Below are positions 25,543 to 38,133 of a stretch of 64,000 nucleotides of DNA, in pieces. The first letter of the stretch is position 1. The number at the start of each line of letters is the position of its first letter. Both the position numbers and the translations under genes were made by a program. Origin of the DNA: Osmia lignaria lignaria (lineage: Eukaryota; Arthropoda; Insecta; Hymenoptera; Megachilidae). The notes under the pieces were generated by a model. It made no database searches and had not been told where the DNA came from. It saw only the letters and a program-made list of their open reading frames with translations. Where the stretch lies: NCBI RefSeq assembly GCF_051020975.1, contig NW_027478159.1:18926501-18990500 (forward strand), given 5' to 3'.

Positions 25543-26830
25543 GATCAGATGCGTAGTTCTCGAGATATATCAAGATATTTAAAAGTTCCGAAGCCGCACC
25601 AACATAATAGAGATACAGAAACACCGTGGCCCCTTTCTTTGAGATAACTCTGCACTATTGCGAGCTGCAAATACTACTTCCAGCTTAGCTGTGCAGAAGA
25701 AGTACAACAAGAAGAAGAAATATCTCGAAATATGTCCGTCAGGCCCCTTCCCTTGAGATATATCCGCAAATATCTCGGAAACGAAGCGAGCTATGGCAAA
25801 ATGTTAAGAGAACTTTTTTGTAGAGAATTAAGTTTCCTACTTTTTATGTTCTACGATATTTTTTGATCAGATGCGTAGTTCTCGAGATATATCAAGATAT
25901 TTAAAAGTTCCGAAGCCGCACCAACATAATAGAGATACAGAAACACCGTGGCCCCTTTCTTTCAGATAACTCTGCACTATTGCGAGCTGCAAATGCCACG
26001 TTCAGCTTAGCTGTGCAGAAGAAGAACAACAAGAAGATGAAATATCTCGAAATATGTCCGTCAGGCCCCTTCCCTTGAGATGTATCTGCAAATATCTCGG
26101 AAACGAAGCGAGCTATGGCAAAATGTTAAGAGACCTTTTTTGTAGAGAATTAAGTTTCCCACTTTTTACGTTCTATGATATTTTTTGATCAGATGCGTAG
26201 TTCTCGAGATATATCAAGATATTTATAAGTTCCGAAGCCGCACCAACATAATAGAGATACAGAAACACCGTGGCCCCTTTCTTTGAGATAACTCTGCACT
26301 ATTGCGAGCTGCAAATGCCACTTCCAGCTTAGCTGTGCAGAAGAAGAACAACAAGAAGAAGAAATATCTCGAAATATGTCCGTCAGGCCCCTTCCCTTGA
26401 AATGTATCTGCAAATATCTCGGAAACGAAGCGAGCTATGGCAAAATGTTAAGAGACCTTTTTTGTAGAGAATTATGTTTCCTACTTTTTATGTTCTATGA
26501 TATTTGTTGATCAGATGCGTAGTTCTCGAGATATATCAAGATATTTAAAAGTTACGAAGCCGCACCAACATAATAGTGATACAGAAACACCGTGGCCCCT
26601 TTCTTTGAGATAACTCTGCACTATTGCGAGCTGCAAATGCCACTTCCAGCTTAGCTGTGCAGAAGAAGAACAACAAGAAGAAGAAATATCTCGAAATATG
26701 TCCGTCAGGCCCCTTCCCTTGAGATGTATCTGCAAATATCTCGGAAACGAAGCGAGCTATGGCAAAATGTTAAGAGACCTTTTTTGTAGAGAATTATGTT
26801 TTCTACTTTTTATGTTCTATGATATTTTTT

Positions 26831-27152
26831 GATCAGAAGCGTAGTTTTCGAGACAGATCGAGATATTTAAAAGTTCCGAAGCCGCACCAACATAATACAG
26901 ATACAGAAACACCGTGGCCCCTCTCTTTGAGATAACTCTGCACTAGTGCGAGCCGCAAATGCCACTTCCAGCTTAGCTGTGCAGAAGAAGAACAACAAGA
27001 AGAAGAAATATCTCGAAATATGTCCGTCAGGCCCCTTCCCTTGAGATATATCTGCAAATATCTCGGAAACGAAGCGAGCTATGGCAAACTGTTAAGAGAC
27101 CTTTTTTGTAGAGAATTATGTTTCCTACAATTTATGTTCTATGATATTTTTT
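26831..27152. repeat. Extra monomer in block B
   Basis: A type-B monomer with CGAGACAGATCG, AATACAGATAC and CCCCTCTC that has no full partner in block A. The block-A monomer at 15847 matches 26509 in its 5' part and 26831 in its 3' part (GAGATATATC, CAAACTGTT, CTACAATTT). One monomer was therefore gained in B or lost in A by exchange inside a monomer. Confidence 0.8.
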
Positions 27153-27474
27153 GATCAGAAGCGTAGTTTTCGAGATATATCGAGATATTTAAAAGTTCCG
27201 AAGCCGCACCAACATAATAGAGATACAGAAACACCGTGGCCCCTTTCTTTGAGATAACTCTGCACTCGTGCGAGCCGCAAATGCCACTTCCAGCTTAGCT
27301 GTGCAGAAGAAGAACAACAAGAAGAAGAAATATCTCGAAACATGTCCGTCAGGCCCCTTCCCTTGAGATAAATCTGCAAATATCTCGGAAACGAAGCGAG
27401 CTATGGCAAAATGTTAAGAGACGTTTTTTGTACAGAATTAAGTTTCCTACTTTTTATGTTCTATGATATTTGTT

Positions 27475-29421
27475 GATCAGATGCGTAGTTCTCGAGATAT
27501 ATCAAGATATTTAAAAGTTCCGAAGCCGCACCAACATAATAGAGATACAGAAACACCGTGGCCCCTTTCTTTGAGATAACTCTGCACTATTGCGAGCTGG
27601 AAATGCCACTTCCAGTTTAGCTGTGCAGAAGAAGAACAACAAGAAGAAGAAATATCTCGAAATATGTCCGTCAGGCACCTTCCCTTGAGATAAATCTGCA
27701 AATATCTCGGAAACGTAGCGAGCTATGGCAAAATGTTGAGAGACCTCTTTTGTAGAGAATTAAGTTTCCCACTTTTTATGTTCTATTATATTTTTTGATC
27801 AGATGCGTAGTTCTCGAGATATATCAAGATATTTAAAAGTTCCGAAGCCGCACCAACATAATAGAGATACAGAAACACCGTGGCCCCTTTCTTTGAGATA
27901 ACTCTGCACTATTGCGAGCTGCAAATGCCACTTCCAGCTTAGCTGTGCAGAAGAAGAACAACAAGAAGAAGAAATATCTCGAAATATGTCCGTCAGGCCC
28001 CTTCCCTTGAGATATATCTGCAAATATCTCGGAAACGAAGCGAGCTATGGCAAAATGTTAAGAGACCTTTTTCGTAGAGAATTAAGTTTCCCACTTTTTA
28101 TGTTCTATGATATTTTTTGATCAGATGCGTAGTTATCGAGATATATCAAGATATTTAAAAGTTCCGAAGCCGCACCAACATAATAGAGATACAGAAACAC
28201 CGTGGCCCCTTTCTTTGAGATAACTCTGCACTATTGCGGGCTGCAAATGCCACTTCCAGCTTAGCTGTGCAGAAGAAGAACAACAAGAAGAAGAAATATC
28301 TCGAAATATGTCCGTCAGGCCCCTTCCCTTGAGATAAATCTGCAAATATCTCAGAAACGAAGCGAGCTATGGCAAAATGTTAAGAGACCTTTTTTGTAGA
28401 GAATTAAGTTTCCTACTTTTTATGTTTTATGATTATTTTTGATCAGATGCGTAGTTCTCGAGATATATCAAGATATTTAAAAGTTCCGAAGCCGCACCAA
28501 CATAATAGAGATACAGAAACACCGTGGCCCCTCTCTTTGAGATAACTCTGCACTATTGCGAGCTGCAAATGCCACTTCCAGCTTAGCTGTGCAGAAGAAG
28601 AACAACAAGAAGAAGAAATATCTCGAAATATGTCCGTCAGGCCCCTTCCCTTGAGATATATCTGCAAATATCTCGGAAACGAAGCGAGCTATGGCAAAAT
28701 GTTAAGAGACCTTTTTTGTAGAGAATTATGTTTCCTACAATTTATGTTCTATGATATTTTTTGATCAGAAGCGTAGTTTTCGAGATATATCGAGATATTT
28801 AAAAGTTCCGAAGCCGCACCAACATAATAGAGATACAGAAACACCGTGGCCCCTTTCTTTGAGATAACTCTGCACTAGTGCGAGCCGCAAATGCCACTTC
28901 CAGCTTAGCTGTGCAGAAGAAGAACAACAAGAAGAAGAAATATCTCGAAACATGTCCGTCAGGCCCCTACCCTTGAGATAAATCTGCAAATATCTCGGAA
29001 ACGAAGCGAGCTATGGCAAAATGTTAAGAGACCTTTTTTGTAGAGAATAAAGTTTCGTACTTTTTATGTTCTATGATATTTTTTGATCAGAAGCGTAGTT
29101 TTCAAGATATATCGAGATATTTAAAAGTTCCGAAGCCGCACCAACATAATAGAGATTCAGAAACACCGTGGCCCCTTTCTTTGAGATAACGCTGCACTAG
29201 TGCGAGCCGCAATTGCCACTTCCAGCTTAGCTGTGCAGAAGAAGAACAACAAGAAGAAGAACAACAAGAAGAAGAAATATCTCGAAATATGTCCGTCAGG
29301 CCCCTTCCCTTGAGATAAATCTGCAAATATCTCGGAAACGAAGCGAGCTATGGCAAAATGTTAAGAGACCTTTTTTGTAGAGAATTAAGTTTCCTACTTT
29401 TTATGTTCTATGATATTTTTT
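27475..29421. repeat. H6 copy 4 (1947 bp)
   Basis: Counterpart of copy 2 at offset 10,984. It shares the A at 28969 with 17985 and has a private change at 27787 (CTATTATAT). Its sixth monomer, 29085-29421, is 337 bp. Confidence 0.92.
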
Positions 29422-31368
29422 GATCAGATGCGTAGTTCTCGAGATATATCAAGATATTTAAAAGTTCCGAAGCCGCACCAACATAATAGAGATACAGAAA
29501 CACCGTGGCCCCTTTCTTTGAGATAACTCTGCACTATTGCGAGCTGGAAATGCCACTTCCAGTTTAGCTGTGCAGAAGAAGAACAACAAGAAGAAGAAAT
29601 ATCTCGAAATATGTCCGTCAGGCACCTTCCCTTGAGATAAATCTGCAAATATCTCGGAAACGTAGCGAGCTATGGCAAAATGTTGAGAGACCTCTTTTGT
29701 AGAGAATTAAGTTTCCCACTTTTTATGTTCTATGATATTTTTTGATCAGATGCGTAGTTCTCGAGATATATCAAGATATTTAAAAGTTCCGAAGCCGCAC
29801 CAACATAATAGAGATACAGAAACACCGTGGCCCCTTTCTTTGAGATAACTCTGCACTATTGCGAGCTGCAAATGCCACTTCCAGCTTAGCTGTGCAGAAG
29901 AAGAACAACAAGAAGAAGAAATATCTCGAAATATGTCCGTCAGGCCCCTTCCCTTGAGATATATCTGCAAATATCTCGGAAACGAAGCGAGCTATGGCAA
30001 AATGTTAAGAGACCTTTTTCGTAGAGAATTAAGTTTCCCACTTTTTATGTTCTATGATATTTTTTGATCAGATGCGTAGTTATCGAGATATATCAAGATA
30101 TTTAAAAGTTCCGAAGCCGCACCAACATAATAGAGATACAGAAACACCGTGGCCCCTTTCTTTGAGATAACTCTGCACTATTGCGGGCTGCAAATGCCAC
30201 TTCCAGCTTAGCTGTGCAGAAGAAGAACAACAAGAAGAAGAAATATCTCGAAATATGTCCGTCAGGCCCCTTCCCTTGAGATAAATCTGCAAATATCTCA
30301 GAAACGAAGCGAGCTATGGCAAAATGTTAAGAGACCTTTTTTGTAGAGAATTAAGTTTCCTACTTTTTATGTTTTATGATTATTTTTGATCAGATGCGTA
30401 GTTCTCGAGATATATCAAGATATTTAAAAGTTCCGAAGCCGCACCAACATAATAGAGATACAGAAACACCGTGGCCCCTCTCTTTGAGATAACTCTGCAC
30501 TATTGCGAGCTGCAAATGCCACTTCCAGCTTAGCTGTGCAGAAGAAGAACAACAAGAAGAAGAAATATCTCGAAATATGTCCGTCAGGCCCCTTCCCTTG
30601 AGATATATCTGCAAATATCTCGGAAACGAAGCGAGCTATGGCAAAATGTTAAGAGACCTTTTTTGTAGAGAATTATGTTTCCTACAATTTATGTTCTATG
30701 ATATTTTTTGATCAGAAGCGTAGTTTTCGAGATATATCGAGATATTTAAAAGTTCCGAAGCCGCACCAACATAATAGAGATACAGAAACACCGTGGCCCC
30801 TTTCTTTGAGATAACTCTGCACTAGTGCGAGCCGCAAATGCCACTTCCAGCTTAGCTGTGCAGAAGAAGAACAACAAGAAGAAGAAATATCTCGAAACAT
30901 GTCCGTCAGGCCCCTTCCCTTGAGATAAATCTGCAAATATCTCGGAAACGAAGCGAGCTATGGCAAAATGTTAAGAGACCTTTTTTGTAGAGAATAAAGT
31001 TTCGTACTTTTTATGTTCTATGATATTTTTTGATCAGAAGCGTAGTTTTCAAGATATATCGAGATATTTAAAAGTTCCGAAGCCGCACCAACATAATAGA
31101 GATTCAGAAACACCGTGGCCCCTTTCTTTGAGATAACGCTGCACTAGTGCGAGCCGCAATTGCCACTTCCAGCTTAGCTGTGCAGAAGAAGAACAACAAG
31201 AAGAAGAACAACAAGAAGAAGAAATATCTCGAAATATGTCCGTCAGGCCCCTTCCCTTGAGATAAATCTGCAAATATCTCGGAAACGAAGCGAGCTATGG
31301 CAAAATGTTAAGAGACCTTTTTTGTAGAGAATTAAGTTTCCTACTTTTTATGTTCTATGATATTTTTT
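29422..31368. repeat. H6 copy 5 (1947 bp)
   Basis: Counterpart of copy 3 at offset 10,984, following copy 4 directly. It lacks the private changes of copy 3, so those arose after the block duplication or were erased by conversion. Confidence 0.92.
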
Positions 31369-31705
31369 GATCAGATGTGTAGTTCTCGAGATATATCAAG
31401 ATATTTAAAAGTTCCGAAGCCGCACCAACATAATAGAGATACAGAAACACCGTGGCCCCTTTCTTTGAGATAACTCTGCACTATTGCGAGCTGCGAATGC
31501 CACTTCCAGCTTAGCTGTGCAGAAGAAGAACAACAAGAAGAAGAACAACAAGAAGAAGAAATATCTCGAAATATGTCCGTCAGGCCCCTTCCCTTGAGAT
31601 AAATCTGCAAATATCTCGGAAACGAAGCGAGCTATGGCAAAATGTTAAGAGACCTTTTTTGTAGAGAATTAAGTTTCCTACTTTTTATGTTCTATGATAT
31701 TTTTT
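31032..31705. repeat. Fourth pair of adjacent 337-bp monomers
   Basis: Block-B counterpart of 20048-20721, with the same 15-bp duplication in both monomers. Confidence 0.88.
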
Positions 31706-33315
31706 GATCAGATGTGTAGTTCTCGAGATATATCAAGATATTTAAAAGTTCCGAAGCCGCACCAACATAATAGAGATACAGAAACACCGTGGCCCCTTTC
31801 TTTGAGATAACTCTGCACTATTGCGAGCTGCAAATGCCACTTCCAGCTTAGCTGTGCAGAAGAAGAACAACAAGAAGAAGAAATATCTCGAAATATGTCC
31901 GTCAGGCCCCTTCCCTTGAGATAAATCTGCAAATATCTCGGAAACGAAGCGAGCTATGGCAAAATGTTAAGAGACGTTTTTTGTACAGAATTAAGTTTCC
32001 TACTTTTTATGTTCTATGATATTTGTTGATCAGATGCGTAGTTCTCGAGATATATCAAGATATTTAAAAGTTCCGAAGCCGCACCAACATAATAGAGATA
32101 CAGAAACACCGTGGCCCCTTTCTTTGGGATAACTCTGCACTATTGCGAGCTGGAAATGCCACTTCCAGTTTAGCTGTGCAGAAGAAGAACAACAAGAAGA
32201 AGTAATATCTCGAAATATGTCCGTCAGGACCCTTCCCTTGAGATAAATCTGCAAATATCTCGGAAACGAAGCGAGCTATGGCAAAACGTTAAGAAACCTT
32301 TTTTGTAGAGAATTATGTTTCATACAATTTATGTGCTATGATATTTTTTGATCAGATGCGTAGTTTTCGAGATATATCGAGATATTTAAAAGTCCCGAAG
32401 CCGCACCAACATAATAGAGGTACAGAAACTCCGTGGCCCCTTTCTTTGAGATAACTCTGCACTATTGCGAGCTGCAAATGCCACTTCCAGCTTAGCTGTG
32501 CAGAAGAAGAACAACAAGAAGAAGAAATATTTCGAAATATGTCCGTCAGGCCCCTTCCCTTGAGATAAATCTGCAAATATCTCGGAAAGGAAGCGAGCTA
32601 TGGCAAAATGTTATGAGACCTTTTTTGTAGAGAATTAAGTTTCCTACTTTTTATCTTCTATGATATTTTTTGATCAGAAGCGTAGTTTTCGAGATATATC
32701 GAGATATTTAAAAGTTCCGAAGCCGCACCAACATAATAGAGATACAGAAACACCGTGGCCCCTTTCTTTGGGTTAACTCTGCACTATTGCGAGCTGTAAA
32801 TGCCACTTCCAGCTTAGCTGTGCAGAAGATGAACAACAAGAAGAAGAAATATCTCGAAATATGTCCGTCAGGCCCCTTCCCTTGAGATAAATCTGCAAAT
32901 ATCTCGGAAATGGAGCGAGCTATGGCAAAATGTTAAGAGACCTTTTTTGTAGAGAATTATGTTTCCTACAATTCATGTTCTATGATATTTTGTGATCAGA
33001 AGCGTGGTTTTCGAGATATATCGAGATATTTAAAAGTTCCGAAGCCGCACCAACATAATAGAGATACAGAAACACCGTGGCCCCTTTCTTTGAGATAACT
33101 CTGCACTATTGCGAGCTGCAAATGCCACTTCCAACTTAGCTGTGCAGAAGAAGAACAACAAGAAGAAGAAATATCCCGAAATATGTCCGTCAGGACCCTT
33201 CCCTTGAGATAAATCTGCAAATATCTCGGAAACGAAGCGAGCTATGGCAAAATGTTAAGAGACCTTTTTTGTAGAGAATTAAGTTTCCTACTTTTTATGT
33301 TCTATGATATTTTTT

Positions 33316-33953
33316 GATCAGATGCGTAGTTCTCGAGATATATCAAGATATTTAAAAGTTCCGAAGCCGCACCAACATAATAGATATACAGAAACACCGT
33401 GGCCCCTTTCTTTGAGATAACTCTGCACTATTGCGAGGTGTAAATGCCACTTCCAGCTTAGCTGTGCAGAAGAAGTACAACAAGAAGAAATATCTCGAAA
33501 TATGTCCGTCAGGCCCCTTCCCTTGAGATAAATCTGCAAATATCTCGGAAACGAAGCGAGCTATGGCAAAATGTTAAGCGACCTTTTTTGTAGAGAATTA
33601 AGTTTCCTACTTTTTATGTTCTATGATATTTTTTGATCAGATGCGTAGTTCTCGAGATATATCAAGATATTTAAAAGTTCCGAAGCCGCACCAACATAAT
33701 AGAGATACAGAAACACCGTGGCCCCTTTCTTTGAGATAACTCTGCACTATTGCGAGCTGTAAATGCCACTTCCAGCTTAGCTGTGCAGAAGAAGTACAAC
33801 AAGAAGAAATATCTCGAAATATGTCCGTCAGGCCCCTTCCCTTGAGATAAATCTGCAAATATCTCGGAAACGAAGCGAGCTATGGCAAAATGTTAAGCGA
33901 CCTTTTTTGTAGAGAATTAAGTTTCCTACTTTTTATGTTCTATGATATTTTTT
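33316..33953. repeat. Two adjacent 319-bp monomers in block B
   Basis: Counterparts of 22332-22969. A private G at 33438 (GCGAGGTG) is the only difference I noticed. Confidence 0.88.
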
Positions 33954-35241
33954 GATCAGATGCGTAGTTCTCGAGATATATCAAGATATTTAAAAGTTGC
34001 GAAGCCGCACCAACATAATAGAGATACAGAAACACCGTGGCCCCTTTCTTTGAGATAACTCTGCACTATTGCGAGCTGGAAATGCCACTTCCAGTTTAGC
34101 TGTGCAGAAGAAGAACAACAAAAAGAAGAAATATCTCGAAATATGTCCGTCAGGCCCGTTCCTTTGAGCTGAATCTGCAAATATCTCGGAAACGAAGCGA
34201 GCTATGGCAAAATGTTAAGAGACCTTTTTTGTAGAGAATTATGTTTCCTACAAGTTATGTTCTATGATATTTTTTGATCAGAGGCGTAGTTTTCGAGATA
34301 TATCGAGATATTTAAAAGTTCCGAAGCCGCACCAACATAATAGAGATACAGAAACACCGTGGCCCCTTTCTTTGAGATAACTCTGCACTATTGCGAGCTG
34401 TAAATGCCACTTCCAGCTTAGCTGTGCAGAAGAAGAACAACAAGAAGAAGAAATATCTCGAAATATGTCCGTCAGGCCCCTTCCCTTGAGATAAATCTGC
34501 AAATATCTCGGAAACGAAGAGAGCTATGGCAAAATATTAAGAGACCTTTTTTGTAGAGAATTATATTTCCTACAATTTATGTTCGATAATATTTTGTGAT
34601 CAGAAGCGTAGTTTTCGAGATATATCGAGATATTTAAAAGTTCCGAAGCCGCACCAACATAATAGAGATACAGAAACACCGTGGCCCCTTTCTTTGAGAT
34701 AACTCTGCACTAGTGCGAGCTGCAAATGCCACTTCCAGCTTAGCTGTGCAGAAGAAGCACAACAAGAACAAGAAATATCTCGGAATATGTCCGTCAGGCC
34801 CCTTCCCTTGAGCTAAATCTGCAAACATCTCAGAAACGAAGCGAGCTATGGCAAAATGATAAGAGCCCTTTTTTGTAGAGAATTAAGTTTCCTACTTTTT
34901 ATGTTCTATGATATTTTTTGATCAGATGCGTAGTTCTCGAGATATATCAAGATATTTAAAAGTTCCGAAGCCGCACCAACATAATAGAGATACAGAAACA
35001 CCGTGGCCCCTTTCTTTGAGATAACTCTGCACTATTGCGAGCTGCAAATGCCACTTCCAGCTTATCTGTGCAGAGGAAGAACAACAAGAAGAAGAAATAT
35101 CTCGAAATATGTCCGTCAGGCCCGTTCCTTTGAGATGAATCTGCAAATATCTCGGAAACGAAGCGAGCTATGGCAAAATGTTTAGAGACCTTTCTTGTAG
35201 AGAATTAAGTTTCCTACTGTTTATGTTCTATGATATTTTTT

Positions 35242-37173
35242 GATCAGATGCGTAGTTCTCCAGATATATCAAGATATTTAAAAGTTCCGAAGCCGCACCA
35301 ACATAATAGAGATACAGAAACACCGTGGCCCCTTTCTTTGAGATAACTCTGCACTATTGCGAGCTGCAAATGCCACTTCCAGCTTAGCTGTGCAGATGAA
35401 GAACAACAAGAAGAAGAAATATCTCGAAATATGTCCGTCAGGCCCCTTCCCTTGAGATAAATCTGCAAATATCTCGGAAACGAAGCGGGCTATGGCAAAA
35501 TGTTAAGAGACCTTTTTTGTAGAGAATTAAGTTTCCTACTTTTTATGTTCTATGATATTTTTTGATCAGATGCGTAGTTCTCGAGATATATCAAGATATT
35601 TAAAAGTTCCGAAGCCGCACCAACATAATAGATATACAGAAACACCGTGGCCCCTTTCTTTGAGATAACTCTGCACTATTGCGAGCTGCAAATGCCACTT
35701 CCAGCTTAGCTGTGCAGAAGAAGAGCAACAAGAAGAAGAAATATCTCGAAATATGTCCGTTAGGCCCCTTCCCTTGAGATAAATCTGCAAATATCTCGGA
35801 AACGAAGAGAGCTATGGCAAAATGTTAAGAGACCTTTTTTGTAGAGAATTATATTTCCTACAATTTATGTTCTATGATATTTTGTGATCAGAAGCGTAGT
35901 TTTCGAGATATATCAAGATATTTAAAAGTTCCGAAGCCGCACCAACATAATAGAGATACAGAATCACCGTGGCCCCTTTCTTTGAGATAACTCTGCACTA
36001 TTGCGAGCTGCAAATGCCACTTCCAGCTTAGCTGTGCAGAAGAAGAACAACAAGAAGAAGAAACATCTCGAAATATGTCCGTCAGGACCCTTCCCTTGAG
36101 ATAAATCTGCAAATATCTCGGAAACGAAGCGAGCTATGGCAAAATGTTAAGAGACCTTTCTTGTAGAGAATTAAGTTTCCTACTGTTTATGTTCTATGAT
36201 ATTTTTTGATCAGATGCGTAGTTCTCCAGATATATCAAGATATTTAAAAGTTCCGAAGCCGCACCAACATAATAGAGATACAGAAACACCGTGGCCCCTT
36301 TCTTTGAGATAACTCTGCACTATTGCGAGCTGCAAATGCCACTTCCAGCTTAGCTGTGCAGATGAAGAACAACAAGAAGAAGAAATATCTCGAAATATGT
36401 CCGTCAGGCCCCTTCCCTTGAGATAAATCTGCAAATATCTCGGAAACGAAGCGGGCTATGGCAAAATGTTAAGAGACCTTTTTTGTAGAGAATTAAGTTT
36501 CCTACTTTTTATGTTCTATGATATTTTTTGATCAGATGCGTAGTTCTCGAGATATATCAAGATATTTAAAAGTTCCGAAGCCGCACCAACATAATAGATA
36601 TACAGAAACACCGTGGCCCCTTTCTTTGAGATAACTCTGCACTATTGCGAGCTGCAAATGCCACTTCCAGCTTAGCTGTGCAGAAGAAGAGCAACAAGAA
36701 GAAGAAATATCTCGAAATATGTCCGTTAGGCCCCTTCCCTTGAGATAAATCTGCAAATATCTCGGAAACGAAGAGAGCTATGGCAAAATGTTAAGAGACC
36801 TTTTTTGTAGAGAATTATATTTCCTACAATTTATGTTCTATGATATTTTGTGATCAGAAGCGTAGTTTTCGAGATATATCAAGATATTTAAAAGTTCCGA
36901 AGCCGCACCAACATAATAGAGATACAGAATCACCGTGGCCCCTTTCTTTGAGATAACTCTGCACTATTGCGAGCTGCAAATGCCACTCCCAGCTTAGCTG
37001 TGCAGAAGAATAACAACAAGAAGAAGAAATATCTCGAAATATGTCCGTCAGGCCCCTTCCCTTGAGATAAATCTGCAAATATCTCGGAAACGAAGCGAGC
37101 TATGGCAAAATGTTAAGAGACCTTTTTTGTAGAGAATTAAGTTTCCTACTTTTTATGTTCTATGATATTTTTT
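35242..37173. repeat. Three-monomer tandem duplication inside block B
   Basis: Monomers at 35242 (TTCTCCAGATAT, GCGGGCTATGG), 35564 (AATAGATATACAG, CCGTTAGG) and 35886 (GAATCACCG) recur at 36208, 36530 and 36852 (offset 966). The third pair has diverged: 36852 has CACTCCCAGC and GAAGAATAACAAC. This accounts for three of the four extra monomers near the end of block B. Confidence 0.85.
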
Positions 37174-37495
37174 GATCAGATGCGTAGTTCTCGAGATATA
37201 TCAAGATATTTAAAAGTTCCGAAGCCGCACCAACATAATAGATATACAGAAACACCGTGGCCCCTTTCTTTGAGATAACTCTGCACTATTGCGAGCTGCA
37301 AATGCCACTTCCAGCTTAGCTGTGCAGAAGAAGAACAACAAGAAGAAGAAACATCTCGAAATATGTCCGTCAGGACCCTTCCCTTGAGATAAATCTGCAA
37401 ATATCTCGGAAACGAAGCGAGCTATGGCAAAATGTTAAGAGACCTTTTTTGTAGAGAATTAAGTTTCCTACTTTTTATGTTCTATGATATTTTTT
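37174..37495. repeat. Hybrid monomer near the end of block B
   Basis: Combines AATAGATATACAG, as in the 35564-type monomer, with GAAACATCTCG and CAGGACCC, as in the 24902-type monomer. This looks like the product of a crossover or conversion inside the monomer. Confidence 0.7.
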
Positions 37496-38133
37496 GATCA
37501 GATGCGTAGTTCTCGAGATATATCAAGATATTTAAAAGTTCCGAAGCCGCACCAACATAATAGATATACAGAAACACCGTGGCCCCTTTCTTTGAGATAA
37601 CTCTGCACTATTGCGAGCTGCAAATGCCACTTCCAGCTTAGCTGTGCAGAAGAAGAACAACAAGAAGAAATATCTCGAAATATGTCCGTCAGGCCCCTTC
37701 CGTTGAGATAAATCTGCAAATATCTCGGAAACGAAGCGAGCTATGGCAAAATGTTAAGAGACGTTTTTTGTAGAGAATTAAGTTTTCTACTTTTTATCTT
37801 CTATGATATTTTTTGATCAGATGCGTAGTTCTCGAGATATATCAAGATATTTAAAAGTTCCGAAGCCGCACCAACATAATAGAGATACAGAAACACCGTG
37901 GCCCCTTTCTTTGAGATAACTCTGCACTAGTGCGAGCCGCAAATGCCACTTCCAGCTTAGCTGTGCAGAAGAAGTACAACAAGAAGAAATATCTCGAAAT
38001 ATGTCCGTCAGGCCCCTTCCCTTGAGATATATCTGCAAATATCTCGGAAACGAAGCGAGCTATGGCAAAATGTTAAGAGACCTTTTTTGTAGAGAATTAT
38101 GTTTCCTACAAGTTATCTTCTATGATATTTTTT
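37496..38133. repeat. Two 319-bp monomers at the block B edge
   Basis: The first (37496-37814) is the twin of 25224-25542 and closes block B. The second (37815-38133) has GAAGTACAAC with CTAGTGCGAGCC, and CTACAAGTTATCTTC at its end. It combines traits of two lineages. Confidence 0.85.

Larger units (their letters stand above)
25543..37814. repeat. Super-block B (38 monomers, 12,272 bp)
   Basis: Tandem copy of 14881-25542 with five extra monomers: one at 26831-27152 and four in the stretch 36208-37495. It begins immediately where block A ends and finishes with the same AAGTTTTCTAC / TTTATCTTC monomer. It carries H6 copies 4 and 5 (27475-31368). Private single-base differences from A include 27787, 31918, 32911 and 33438. 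Confidence 0.9.

Noticed and set aside
25543..37814. Calling super-block B an assembly artefact
   Set aside because: It differs from block A by five extra monomers and several private bases, which a simple assembly duplication would not create. It stays a possibility until reads spanning the joint are examined.
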